The translations under genes and the position numbers were made by a program. From JAJDOJ01 sp034722015 (lineage in GTDB: Bacteria; Pseudomonadota; Gammaproteobacteria; JAJDOJ01), in the NCBI GenBank assembly GCA_034722015.1, contig JAYENI010000038.1, positions 1-42,325 on the forward strand: a stretch of DNA of 42,325 nucleotides, written 5' to 3'. Positions 17,034 through 24,489 of the stretch are shown in pieces. The notes under the pieces were generated by a model that saw only the letters and a program-made list of their open reading frames with translations, was not told the origin of the DNA and ran no database searches. The first letter of the stretch is position 1. Every line of letters starts with the position of its first letter.

Positions 17034-17961
17034 ATCCAGGGATGGTATGGACTTGAGCAGTCCCGACGGGCCTGGCGCTACACGTTGTGGATACGTCGCC
17101 ATCGTGGGTCGGCCGAATACCGGCAAGTCCACGCTGCTCAATGCATTGGTCGGGGTCAGGCTCGCCTCAGTCGCACCGAAACCACAAACCACACGGCACA
17201 ACATCTCCGGGATTCTCACACGGGACGCCGCCCAGATCGTGTTCGTCGATACCCCGGGTTTGCATCTGCACGGCAAGCGGCTGCTGAATCGCATGCTCAA
17301 TGACGCTGCCTGTATTGCGTTGCAACAGGTCGATCTCGTCCTTTTGCTCGTTGACCGGGATCAATGGGGCGAAGAGGACGAATTCGTGCTTAGGATGGTT
17401 CGTGAGGCTGGACGACCCTGCGTGCTCTGTATCAATAAGATCGACGGGTATCGCAGGGAACGGTTGTTGCCGGTCATGGAGCGACTCCGGGGAAAGTACG
17501 ACTTCGAGGAGATAATCCCGGTTTCCGCCCGCAGGGGCGAGAACCTCGACGTCCTGGAACGCGAGGTCCGTCGACGCATGCCCTTCGCATCATTCCTGTT
17601 CCCGGAGGACCAGGTCTCGAGCCGCAGTGAGCGGTTCATCGCCGCCGAACTCATACGCGAGCAGTTGATCAGGAATCTGCACCAGGAGGTGCCCCACTCC
17701 CTGTATGTGGAGATCGAGGCGTACCGCGAACGGGAAGGCCTTTCGGAGATTGCAGCGGTGATCTGGGTCGACAGGCCCAGTCAGCGTTCGATCGTCATTG
17801 GTCGACAGGGCCAGACACTCACGCGTATCGGAGCTCAGGCCAGGAGATCACTGGAACAATCGCTCGGTCACAAGGTGTTCCTGAAGCTGTGGGTGAAAGA
17901 CAGGGCGGACTGGCAGGACAACGAGGCGATCCTCGCGAGTTTCGACAGTAAGCTCATATGA
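17026..17961 (+). CDS. era: GTPase Era
   Basis: A 311-residue GTPase that binds the 3' end of 16S rRNA during 30S assembly. The P-loop is GRPNTGKST near residues 27-35, DTPGLHLHGKRLLN is the switch II region, the NKID motif is present, and a KH domain with VIGRQGQTLTRIGAQARRSLE lies at about 245-270. The GTG start overlaps the end of rnc by 8 bp; ATG 17047 would remove seven residues and is also possible. The rnc-era-recO order is conserved in gammaproteobacteria. Confidence 0.97.
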   Translation: MNKSRDGMDLSSPDGPGATRCGYVAIVGRPNTGKSTLLNALVGVRLASVAPKPQTTRHNISGILTRDAAQIVFVDTPGLHLHGKRLLNRMLNDAACIALQQVDLVLLLVDRDQWGEEDEFVLRMVREAGRPCVLCINKIDGYRRERLLPVMERLRGKYDFEEIIPVSARRGENLDVLEREVRRRMPFASFLFPEDQVSSRSERFIAAELIREQLIRNLHQEVPHSLYVEIEAYREREGLSEIAAVIWVDRPSQRSIVIGRQGQTLTRIGAQARRSLEQSLGHKVFLKLWVKDRADWQDNEAILASFDSKLI

Positions 17962-18061
17962 GTGCCGGTTCCGTTGAAAGCGGATACGAAATTGTCATTG
18001 TGCACCGGCGTTCGTTCCCTCATGTCCCCGGGCGAAGTGTCATGGCGCCGGCTGGCTGGCC

Positions 18062-18775
18062 ATGGTTCGCGTAGAGAGTGAGCCGGTGTTCGTTCTCCAC
18101 CGCAGGCCATATCGCGAAACCAGCCTGCTGGTGGAAGGTTTTTCTCTCAACCACGGCAGGATCGGGCTGGTTTGCCGGGGTGTCCGGCGTCGCCGGGTCG
18201 CGGACCTGCATCCGTTTCAGCTTCTGGAGGGTTCATGGCAGGGTCGGGGCGATCTGTTCACCATGACGCGCTCGGAGGTCTCCCGTTCGCATCGTCTTGT
18301 GGTAACGCGAAATTCGATTTGCGGGCTGTATCTGAACGAGTTGTTGTTGAAACTCATGCCCAGGGGCGTGCCCGCGCCCGGGCTGTTCCGATGCTATGCA
18401 CAGACGCTGGCGACGTTGACGGCAGCCAGGGATGTGGAGCCCGCGTTGCGGGTTTTCGAGTTCGAACTTCTGCGGGCGCTGGGGTATGGTCTCCAGCTGG
18501 AGCACGATTCGGTGGGTAAGCCACTTTCGTCGAACGGGCGCTATCGATTCGTGGGCGAAAGCGGTCTGGTGTATTGCGACGGGGATGGGGCGGCGCGGGA
18601 CACCGTCTCCGGCGACGCGGTCCGGGCGCTCCGTGACCAGCGCCTCGGGGACCGTGAACTGGCGCGGCAGGTCAAGCATCTACTGGGTATGGCTCTGGAA
18701 CATCAGCTACAGGGGCGTGAATTGCAGACCCGCAAGCTATTGAGGTTTGTCGAAAGCCAGGGGGATCGTGACTGA
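18062..18775 (+). CDS. recO: DNA repair protein RecO
   Basis: A 237-residue RecO, partner of RecF and RecR in loading RecA at gaps. The N-terminal OB-fold (VFVLHRRPYRETSLLVEGFSLNHGRIGLVCRGVRR) covers residues 9-43, and the helical domain contains LYLNELLLKLMPRG and FELLRALGYG at about 95-145. It lies 100 bp after era and overlaps the proposed start of pdxJ. With recR at 3.8 kb, the window encodes two of the three RecFOR proteins. Confidence 0.95.
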   Translation: MVRVESEPVFVLHRRPYRETSLLVEGFSLNHGRIGLVCRGVRRRRVADLHPFQLLEGSWQGRGDLFTMTRSEVSRSHRLVVTRNSICGLYLNELLLKLMPRGVPAPGLFRCYAQTLATLTAARDVEPALRVFEFELLRALGYGLQLEHDSVGKPLSSNGRYRFVGESGLVYCDGDGAARDTVSGDAVRALRDQRLGDRELARQVKHLLGMALEHQLQGRELQTRKLLRFVESQGDRD

Positions 18776-19508
18776 AATGCAAGCGCTTCGACTCGGGGTG
18801 AATCTCGATCATCTGGTCGCCGTCCGCGAGGCCAGGCACACACCGTATCCGGACCTTGCCGAAGCGATCACGGTGTCCGAGCAGAATGGCGGGGACGGCA
18901 TTACCCTGCATCTCAGGGAAGACAGACGACACGTGCAGCCGCAGGACATGTTCCTCGCCCGTCGTGTTGCACGGTCTACCCTGAACATGGAGATGGCGCC
19001 GACCCCCGGGATGGTTGAGATGGCGGTGGATGTCGGTCCCGATTTCTGCTGTCTGGTGCCGGAGCGACGCGAGGAACTGACCACCGAGGGTGGACTGGAT
19101 GTCATTGCACACGGCAGGCGTCTGCGCGAGGCGATTCAGCGTCTGACCGAAGTCGGCATACAGGTGTCACTGTTCATCGAACCCGACCCGAAGGTCATTG
19201 ACGCGGTGCGCGAGCTCGGGGCCCCGCTGGTCGAACTTCACACCGGGACGTATTGCAATCTGGGCGAAGGGGAAGTGCACGCCGAGCTGGAGCGGATCCG
19301 CACGGCAGCCCGCCACGCCGCGGATATCGGTTTGAAGGTGAATGCGGGGCACGGTTTGCATGCAGGAAACGTGGGGCCCGTCGCGGCGATCCCTCAGATC
19401 GAGGAATTGAACATCGGGCATGCCATCGTCGCGCGTGCACTGATCACGGGTCTCGGCGAGGCGGTTCGTGAGATGAGGGCCGCCATGGACGCGTCTCGGA
19501 AAAGATGA
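18768..19508 (+). CDS. pdxJ: Pyridoxine 5'-phosphate synthase
   Basis: This enzyme condenses 1-deoxy-D-xylulose 5-phosphate with 3-amino-2-oxopropyl phosphate to make pyridoxine 5'-phosphate (the DXP-dependent B6 route). The TIM-barrel motifs are LGVNLDHLVAVREARHTPYPD, GDGITLHLREDRRHVQ, TLNMEMA, SLFIEPD, ELHTGTY and NAGHGLHAGNV. I prefer GTG 18768, giving 246 residues and starting MTEMQALRLGVN, because a GGGGG lies about 4 bp upstream; ATG 18777 is three codons in. It overlaps the recO stop and is overlapped by acpS, so the pdxJ-acpS pair is coupled as in other gammaproteobacteria. Confidence 0.97.
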   Translation: MTEMQALRLGVNLDHLVAVREARHTPYPDLAEAITVSEQNGGDGITLHLREDRRHVQPQDMFLARRVARSTLNMEMAPTPGMVEMAVDVGPDFCCLVPERREELTTEGGLDVIAHGRRLREAIQRLTEVGIQVSLFIEPDPKVIDAVRELGAPLVELHTGTYCNLGEGEVHAELERIRTAARHAADIGLKVNAGHGLHAGNVGPVAAIPQIEELNIGHAIVARALITGLGEAVREMRAAMDASRKR

Positions 19509-19921
19509 ATCTATACGGAATTGGTGTGGACATCGTGCGCGTGGACCGGATCCGCGCGGTTTATGCGAAATATCCTTCGAGATTCCCTGCCAAAGTGCTC
19601 GCCGATGGGGAAATGGAAGCGTTCAGGACCGCGAAGGATGTCGTTGCCTTTCTGTCCCGGCGGTTCGCGGCAAAGGAGGCCGTGGCCAAGGCGCTTGGGA
19701 CCGGGTTCGCCCACGGCGTGGGGCTTCGTGACATCGAGATCACTCGCAACGACTGGGGTCGCCCGGGTGCGGTACTCGGGGGCGCCGCAAAACAGCGTTT
19801 GGGTCTGCCTGAGGTAGCGTTCGCCCTGAGTCTCGCGGACGAAACCGACTACGCCGTAGCCTACGCCATGGCCCTGTTGCCGGCAGCCGGTCTATTGAAC
19901 GGTCCTGATGAGCCTGAGTGA
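19505..19921 (+). CDS. acpS: Holo-[acyl-carrier-protein] synthase
   Basis: A 138-residue trimeric enzyme that transfers 4'-phosphopantetheine from CoA to apo-ACP. The motif GIGVDIVRVDRI with the metal-binding Asp is at residues 5-16, and RRFAAKEAVAKALGTG is at about 52-67. The ATGA overlap with pdxJ shows coupling. The tail (LLPAAGLLNGPDEPE) is a little longer than in E. coli AcpS (126), and its last 30 bp overlap the end of the convergent DUF2845 gene. Confidence 0.96.
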   Translation: MNLYGIGVDIVRVDRIRAVYAKYPSRFPAKVLADGEMEAFRTAKDVVAFLSRRFAAKEAVAKALGTGFAHGVGLRDIEITRNDWGRPGAVLGGAAKQRLGLPEVAFALSLADETDYAVAYAMALLPAAGLLNGPDEPE

Positions 19922-20218
19922 ACCGCCCTCGAAGGTCAGTGACTTGTTCATCTGGCCCGGTCCGCCCAGATAGATCCAGACGATATTGGGGTTCCAGGAA
20001 ACGCCTTCGAATCCAACGGGCGTGCTGGGTGCAGGATGATTGGTCTGTACCAGGCCGCGAGTGGCGTCCGGTTGCCCGCATGTGTCCAGCACCTTCTGCT
20101 GACTGTCGCCGACACTGACCAACTGCGTACCGCAATCCATGCTGTCGAGTGCCGTCGCCGCGCAGGGGTACAGAACTGCGCTCAGACTGGCCACGAGCCA
20201 GGTAAATCCCGTTTTCAT
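19892..20218 (-). CDS. DUF2845 family exported protein
   Basis: A 108-residue protein with a signal peptide (MKTGFTWLVASLSAVLYPCAATA) followed by MDCGTQLVSVGDSQQKVLDTCGQPD, the characteristic start of DUF2845 with its two cysteines. The rest includes a WIYLGGPGQMNKSLTFEGGSL stretch typical of the C-terminal half. The function is unknown; the family is thought to be periplasmic. ATG 20218 is chosen to fit the signal peptide; an upstream in-frame start at 20248 adds a basic stretch. Its 3' end overlaps that of acpS by 30 bp in convergent orientation, so neither gene has its own terminator there. Confidence 0.8.
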   Translation of the reverse strand: MKTGFTWLVASLSAVLYPCAATALDSMDCGTQLVSVGDSQQKVLDTCGQPDATRGLVQTNHPAPSTPVGFEGVSWNPNIVWIYLGGPGQMNKSLTFEGGSLRLIRTVQ

Positions 20219-20353
20219 AAGCGCGCTCCGCCTCGATCTGGTCGTCACGATCAGTATACACTTGACCCGGATTCGATTCCCAAGGTCGTGCTACCGTCGT
20301 AAATCGCGGCGCCGGGCACATGATTCGTTCAGATTGCCGCGGGGTGTGCTTGC

Positions 20354-20791
20354 GTGTCACCACGTCTGTTTCCGTTGATTTTACTTGCCTTTCCCGGAGT
20401 TTCGCCCGGGGCGGATCAATGCCAACCGACGAGCCAGATGCATTTGGGCGGGCACTACGAATCAGGTGCCCCGCGACGCGTGGATATCGGGGAGGGGGTG
20501 GTCGTTTCCGGATTGGTCCGCTCAGCGCAGGATTGCTCTGCGCTGGCGAATGCCGATGTCGAGCACTGGCAGACCGACGGGGCGGGCCGATATACCGAAC
20601 GGATGCGTGGCCGTCTTGCGACCGGAGCCGATGGAAGATTCCGGTTCGAGACGGACTGGCCGGGCGCCCCGCTACCCCACATCCATTTCATCGTGACCGC
20701 GCCCGGTCATCAACGACTGGTCACGCAGTGGGTTGGCGACGAGCCGACGGACCGGATCGAACTCGATCTGGTTCTGGAGCGGATCGACTGA
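20354..20791 (+). CDS. Exported intradiol ring-cleavage dioxygenase-like protein
   Basis: A 145-residue protein with a signal peptide (residues 1-20) and a single beta-sandwich domain resembling the C-terminal catalytic domain of intradiol dioxygenases. NADVEHWQTDGAGRY at 66-80 matches the family AxVExWQ...GxY motif, and PHIHFIV at 108-114 supplies the two histidine iron ligands (H109 and H111). Y80 aligns with one tyrosine ligand. The second tyrosine, normally in a PGxY segment just before the PHIH, is missing: the segment reads PGAPL. It may therefore be inactive, bind metal differently, or have another role. GTG 20354 is the start that fits the signal peptide; no strong ribosome-binding site is seen. 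It stands alone between DUF2845 and DUF2892 genes. Confidence 0.7.
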   Translation: MSPRLFPLILLAFPGVSPGADQCQPTSQMHLGGHYESGAPRRVDIGEGVVVSGLVRSAQDCSALANADVEHWQTDGAGRYTERMRGRLATGADGRFRFETDWPGAPLPHIHFIVTAPGHQRLVTQWVGDEPTDRIELDLVLERID

Positions 20792-20831
20792 GAGGCGGGG
20801 AAGCCGCGGCGCATAAGGAGAAGAATCTCCG

Positions 20832-20872
20832 GGGGCGTACGCATGATGAATCGATGATCACGCGGACGCCCC
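20832..20872. terminator. Hairpin between convergent genes, possible transcript end
   Basis: GGGGCGT at 20832-20838 pairs with ACGCCCC at 20866-20872, and an inner CGC/GCG adds three more pairs; the loop is about 19 bases. It lies between the convergent ends of the dioxygenase-like gene and the DUF2892 gene. No T-run is present, so intrinsic termination is uncertain. Confidence 0.3.
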
Positions 20873-20880
20873 TGTCCGGC

Positions 20881-21078
20881 TCAGGCGGTGGTCTGACGCA
20901 GACCGGTTCTTTTCAGGATGGCTTCCAGCGGACAGAACCCGGTGACGGAGGACTGAAGCAGGTTGAAACCCACGAAAGCCGTCATCAGGTACCAGTACGG
21001 GCTGAGGGTGTAGGCCAGAAGCAGACTCAACAGAATGACGCTGCCGGCAACGGCACGAATGATGTTCTCGATCGACAT
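20881..21078 (-). CDS. DUF2892 family small membrane protein
   Basis: A 65-residue protein with two membrane segments separated by a short turn. The family pattern NIIRAVAGSVILLSLLLAY and the C-terminal SSVTGFCPLEAILKRTGL with the conserved GFCP motif identify DUF2892 (YgaP-like transmembrane domain). Such proteins often accompany rhodaneses or sulfide-responsive regulators, but none is adjacent here. GGAG lies 11 bp upstream of ATG. It is downstream of gltA on the same strand, with a 99-bp AT-rich gap that may hold its own promoter. Confidence 0.85.
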   Translation of the reverse strand: MSIENIIRAVAGSVILLSLLLAYTLSPYWYLMTAFVGFNLLQSSVTGFCPLEAILKRTGLRQTTA

Positions 21079-21106
21079 GACAGGTTGCTCTCCAGAGACA
21101 TCTAAA

Positions 21107-21128
21107 ATTCAGAACATTCTAATATTCT
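21107..21128 (-). promoter_or_regulatory. AT-rich element with repeated GAAT boxes upstream of the DUF2892 gene
   Basis: Read on the minus strand the segment contains three GAAT half-sites at 8-9 bp steps and an AGAA...TTCT dyad, in a local AT-rich island within GC-rich DNA. ArsR-type sulfide regulators of the SqrR/BigR/YgaV group use ATTC/GAAT half-sites, and DUF2892 genes are sometimes their targets. The spacing here does not match the known ATTC-N8-GAAT arrangement, so this is weak. Confidence 0.25.
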
Positions 21129-21177
21129 CCATGTTGCCAGATCAAGCCGATTCTGCTCAGATCGATACACAAATTCA

Positions 21178-22494
21178 TCAATCCTTGACGTGCCTCAAGT
21201 CCAGGGAGACGTAGTCGCGTGTCCCGAAGCCCGTGTAAAGCTGACGCGGGCGGCCGATGCGTGCATCGGGGTCTGCGATCATTTCCATCCAGTGCGACAG
21301 CCAGCCGACGGTGCGGGCGAGTGCGAACAGCACCGTGAACATGTTTAGCGGAATTCCCATCGCCCGAAAGATGATTCCCGAGTAGAAATCCACATTCGGG
21401 TACAGTTTGCGTTCCACAAAATAGTCGTCTTCCAGCGCGATCCGTTCAAGCTCCATGGCCGTGTCGAACAGGGGTTGATTGGGGTTGTCCGAACCGAGGC
21501 TCTGCAGTAGTTCGTGGCACATGGCGCGTATGATTTTTGCGCGCGGATCGTAATGTTTGTAGACGCGGTGACCGAAGCCCATCAGGCGGAAACGGTCGTC
21601 CCTGTCCCTGGCGCGATCGATGTAGTGCCTGAGCGGCTGTCCGGATGCCACGATCTCCTGCAGCATACGGATGACGGCTTCGTTCGCGCCGCCATGCGCA
21701 GGCCCCCACAGAGAACCGATGCCTGCCGACAGGGCCGCGTACGGGCTTGCCTCCGAGCTTCCGGTCAGTCTTACCGTGGACGTGGACGCGTTCTGTTCAT
21801 GGTCGGCGTGGAGGATCAGGATGAGGTCCATCGCCTTGACGAACGTTGGGTCCGGATCGAAGTTCATCCCGGGCAATCCGTACATCATTTGCAGGAAATT
21901 CGGTGTGTAGTCCAGATCGTTTCGTGGGTAGATGAATGGCTGCCCGATCGAGTATTTATAGCTCCAGGCAGCAATGGTGGGCATCTTGGCGATCAGCCGG
22001 TGCGCTGAGATCTCACGATCGTTCGGATCGTGTACGTCCAGGGACTCGTGGTAGAACGCGGCCAGCGCGCCGACAACCGCCACCATGATGGCCATCGGAT
22101 GCGCGTCGTGGCGAAATCCCGTGTAAAAGTGGCGTATCGCCTCGTCGAGCATCGTGTGATGCCGTATCTGGTCGTTGTAGCAATCCAGCTGCCGGGCGTC
22201 GGGAAGTTCACCGTACAGCAGGAGATAGCAGGTTTCCGGGTAGCTGCTCATCTCCGCGAGCTGCTCGATAGGGTATCCGCGATAGCGTAGCTCGCCCTTG
22301 TCCCCGTCGATGAAGGTGATCTTGCTCTCGCAGCTTGCCGTGGAGAGGTAACCGGGATCGAAAGTGAAATAGCCGAACTCCTTGTAGAGTTGCCGGATGT
22401 CGATGGTGTTGGGTCCGCAGGTGCCCTTGAGGACGGGCAGATCGACCCGCCTGCCGGTCGCGTTGTCGATCAGTGTCACAGTTTCGGTTGTCAT
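21178..22494 (-). CDS. gltA: Citrate synthase (type II, hexameric)
   Basis: A 438-residue enzyme that condenses acetyl-CoA and oxaloacetate to citrate at the entry of the TCA cycle. The N-terminal domain around TFDPGYLSTASCESKITFIDGDKGELRYRGYPIEQLAE is typical of the Gram-negative NADH-sensitive type. The catalytic residues are the two histidines in HADHEQNAST and GFGHRVYKHYDPRA and the aspartate in NVDFYSG. ATG 22494 follows GGGGTGG and fits the family N-terminus (MTTETVTL); the frame is open for another 360 bp upstream but without homology. A 19-base perfect hairpin lies about 50 bp upstream in its presumed leader. Confidence 0.98.
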   Translation of the reverse strand: MTTETVTLIDNATGRRVDLPVLKGTCGPNTIDIRQLYKEFGYFTFDPGYLSTASCESKITFIDGDKGELRYRGYPIEQLAEMSSYPETCYLLLYGELPDARQLDCYNDQIRHHTMLDEAIRHFYTGFRHDAHPMAIMVAVVGALAAFYHESLDVHDPNDREISAHRLIAKMPTIAAWSYKYSIGQPFIYPRNDLDYTPNFLQMMYGLPGMNFDPDPTFVKAMDLILILHADHEQNASTSTVRLTGSSEASPYAALSAGIGSLWGPAHGGANEAVIRMLQEIVASGQPLRHYIDRARDRDDRFRLMGFGHRVYKHYDPRAKIIRAMCHELLQSLGSDNPNQPLFDTAMELERIALEDDYFVERKLYPNVDFYSGIIFRAMGIPLNMFTVLFALARTVGWLSHWMEMIADPDARIGRPRQLYTGFGTRDYVSLDLRHVKD

Positions 22495-22901
22495 GTTGCC
22501 ACCCCTGGTTCTTGTCAACTGGCGTTCGTATACGTTGTTCCTTCCGGTCCGGCAGTACCGGACCCTCCTCGACACTGACCGATTGGCCTGGGTGCATCGC
22601 TTTCCGCCTGCCCTGATGCGGAGAACGTACGGCAGCCACGGCGCTGATCCGTCCGGGTCCTCCCTGCGCATCCGGCGGGTTACCTGACTGCGGCTTCGAT
22701 AGCGCCTGTCGCGTCGGAACCCATTCGGGCCACGCGGCAATGAGCGGGTGAACGCGGTGAAATGTCGAGAGTCGTCCGCGTCCGGGCTGCCGAGCCCCGG
22801 CTCATGGAGATCATCAGTGTTGCGAGCCCGACTCCTACTGTAGTCGACGGTCATTCAGGCCGGAATTATACCGTGAATGCGTTGGCCGAACCCGGGACTC
22901 C
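22495..22901. other. gltA upstream region (407 bp)
   Basis: No gene is visible here. It contains a perfect 7-bp stem hairpin (22546-22564, GGTCCGG/CCGGACC, 5-base loop) in the likely gltA leader and a CGTATACG palindrome close to the gltA start. I could not assign a gltA promoter with confidence. The palindromic repeat copy B begins at 22902. Confidence 0.55.
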
Positions 22902-23064
22902 TTAGGCGATTTCTGTCAAACAACATACCATCCTGTTTGTCTTTTCATCCGTCCTCTGTGTTGCGACAACCGTTCCATCGTTCGACGATGCACCTGTTGC
23001 CGCGCCTTGATGACGTACGAACAGCCGGCGCAATCTGGTATGTCATTTTCCGGCAATCGCCTTA
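22902..23064 (-). repeat. 163-bp palindromic dispersed repeat, copy B
   Basis: A full copy in inverted orientation relative to copy A: 163 bp, about 91% identical by eye, no gaps. It is symmetric about 22983, where CATCGT-TCG-ACGATG forms the apical stem. It ends with CTTAGGCGATT on the left and AATCGCCTTAC on the right. This copy lies in open intergenic DNA, 408 bp from the gltA start codon and 467 bp from the next gene, and no gene appears to use it as a start. Confidence 0.9.
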
Positions 23065-23317
23065 CATCCAGTCAATACCGTTCATCGCGCAGACGAACCT
23101 AAAAAAAAGCATCAAGGATGCACGCCGGTGTCTCACTTGCCGCTGGTGGGCGGTATCGACCGACCAAGCCCCTGATTACACCCATTCATCGGGCAATGCC
23201 ACCGCCACAAGTCAATGCCGCGCGATGATCACATTGCGCCGCGAGGCTGCCCGCCAGACGCAGGAAATCGGTCTCCGGGGATGGTTTCGAGGAACAGGGT
23301 TGAATTCGACGAAACGT

Positions 23318-23329
23318 GACAAATTTGTC
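23318..23329. promoter_or_regulatory. Perfect palindrome GACAAATTTGTC, candidate activator site
   Basis: GACAAATTTGTC is a perfect 12-bp dyad, 110 bp upstream of the candidate sigma-54 promoter, a normal distance for a sigma-54 enhancer-binding site. A near-identical dyad, GACAAGTTTGTC, lies upstream of manC at 29989-30000. The binding protein is unknown. Confidence 0.4.
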
Positions 23330-23340
23330 GAACGATACAA

Positions 23341-23373
23341 TTTCCGGCACCCCGCATTGCGGTGCGCCGGAAA
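23341..23373. other. Long imperfect hairpin upstream of candidate sigma-54 promoter
   Basis: TTTCCGGC at the left pairs with GCCGGAAA at the right, and the inner ACCCCGC/GCGGTGC pairs with two mismatches around an ATT loop, giving about 15 bp of stem. It could end transcription coming from either side, or separate the upstream repeat from the promoter downstream. No clear U-run on either strand. Confidence 0.4.
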
Positions 23374-23439
23374 ACGATCGGCACTCCAGTGTATTGATTA
23401 TCAAAGGAATAGTGTGCAACGTCTGGAGAGTCTCTGGTT

Positions 23440-23455
23440 TGGCCCGGAGATTGCA
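23440..23455 (+). promoter_or_regulatory. Candidate sigma-54 (RpoN) promoter
   Basis: TGGCCCG-N4-TTGCA at 23440-23455 differs from the sigma-54 consensus TGGCACG-N4-TTGCW at a single position and keeps the essential GG and GC pairs at the right spacing. Transcription would start near 23466, about 66 bp before the ATG of the unknown gene at 23532. An upstream dyad at 23318-23329 is suitably placed for an activator. Confidence 0.5.
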
Positions 23456-23531
23456 ACTTCAGGATTGACAAGATTTGTATCGCCCGGCACTGCGCCGAAG
23501 CAGAACGAAAACGGCAACCGACGAGACGACG

Positions 23532-23891
23532 ATGAAGCGACGACCGGATCCTGATGGTTCCTTCGCGACACGAAACCGAGAGGTGATCGGCGCCGAAAAC
23601 CTTTCTTATGGTGGATCCGGTGGCGTGAGCGAAGGTAACTCCGGAGCCGGTTTTCGACCGGCCTTTCTGGACACGCACACGGGGGTCGTACACCTGTCCC
23701 GGTATGCCGATGGACGTCCCGCGCCATTTCATCTGGTCGAGGGGCTGCCACCGGAACTCATCCTGCGAAGGGCTGCCGACGGCCGCGGCGGGCTGTCGGG
23801 GAACTGTATTTCGGGTTTCTTTTTCCGGGGTCATTTCTATACCCGGGACGAGGCCGCGACATGGATGAAGGAATCAGGCGCCGTGGCCTAG
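23532..23891 (+). CDS. Conserved-looking hypothetical protein (GFRPAFLDTHTG type)
   Basis: A 119-residue protein without signal peptide or membrane segment. The N-terminal 40 residues are Gly/Ser-rich and look disordered. The remainder (GFRPAFLDTHTGVVHLSRYADGRPAPFHLVEGLPPELIL ... GFFFRGHFYTRDEAATWM) has a globular composition and resembles uncharacterised proteobacterial proteins with the same RPAFLDT...LSRYADG...HxxxGLP...G.FYTREEA pattern; I know no function. ATG 23532 is preferred because the candidate sigma-54 start site is near 23466, which would leave only a 9-base leader for the upstream TTG (23475). The ribosome-binding site is weak. A small acidic open frame follows 70 bp downstream. 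Confidence 0.6.
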   Translation: MKRRPDPDGSFATRNREVIGAENLSYGGSGGVSEGNSGAGFRPAFLDTHTGVVHLSRYADGRPAPFHLVEGLPPELILRRAADGRGGLSGNCISGFFFRGHFYTRDEAATWMKESGAVA

Positions 23892-23961
23892 CGGCAAAAC
23901 GGAAAACGGGCTGTCGGCAGAGCCGGCATTGACGTTCACTCAACCAACAAGGGTATCTGGT

Positions 23962-24105
23962 ATGAACCCCAGCGATTTTGACGACGAATTCGAGAACGAG
24001 ACACCGTTCGAGTACAACGAGATGGATATTCTCGAAGAACCCGCGACCTGGGACGTCGACGATTTCGACGATATCGTCGACTACGGTACCGCTTCGCTGC
24101 TCTGA
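23962..24105 (+). CDS. Very acidic 47-residue hypothetical protein
   Basis: A short open frame starting ATG 23962 with AAGGG about 9 bp upstream. The 47 residues include 10 Asp and 7 Glu and no Lys, Arg or His at all. It begins MNPSDFDDEFENETPFEY and ends VDYGTASLL. Four Phe, three Tyr and one Trp are interspersed among the acidic residues, as in short disordered binding or nucleic-acid-mimic peptides. No family is recognised. It lies 70 bp after the unknown gene at 23532 and may share its transcript. Such an extreme composition can arise by chance from GAC/GAA-rich DNA, so the call is tentative. Confidence 0.45.
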   Translation: MNPSDFDDEFENETPFEYNEMDILEEPATWDVDDFDDIVDYGTASLL

Positions 24106-24489
24106 ATCCCGGTCCGCAGGACTGTCAGGCTCCACGTCCGGTGCGGCCACGCTCGGGATTCCGGCGTGGAGATTCCGCATGACCTCGACCGGCGACCCGC
24201 AGGGTAGCGTCGGAGCGGTGTCCGGGGAATCCGGAACATTGCGCCTGTTTCAACGGCGTCAAGCAGTCCGATGGACCCGGGAGTACCCGCCCGCCCCCTG
24301 TCCGGCTTGATAGCGGCCGTTGCCGCGCCAGCAGGCGGTATCGGTTCTGTAATCGATTTTCCCCTCGAGAAATTTACGCGGGTGCCCCGCATCCTTTGTT
24401 CGACTCTGCGTGTTGCCTGCGCGGTTCTCCCATACTGCAGTTCACGGTATTGCGGTAGACTTCGCCCATTGAAGCCCCGGATGCAGGAC
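24106..24489. other. Region upstream of miaB (384 bp), nothing identified
   Basis: The miaB frame stays open back to 24271, but that part has no homology to MiaB and low protein likeness. No repeat, RNA gene or clear terminator was seen. The miaB promoter should be here; the stretch just before the gene (TTGCGGTAGACTT) does not give a confident minus-10 and minus-35 pair. Confidence 0.5.

Larger units (their letters stand above)
23065..23531. other. Intergenic region with regulatory-looking structure (467 bp)
   Basis: A long frame (22877-23554) crosses this stretch and the repeat but has no protein-like features and I do not call it. The interval holds a 12-bp palindrome (23318-23329), a long hairpin (23341-23373) and a candidate sigma-54 promoter (23440-23455), listed separately. 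Confidence 0.55.

Noticed and set aside
22877..23554. A 225-codon plus-strand frame across repeat copy B and the sigma-54 region.
   Set aside because: It crosses the repeat, has no ribosome-binding site or domain, and includes the regulatory-looking DNA; more likely chance.
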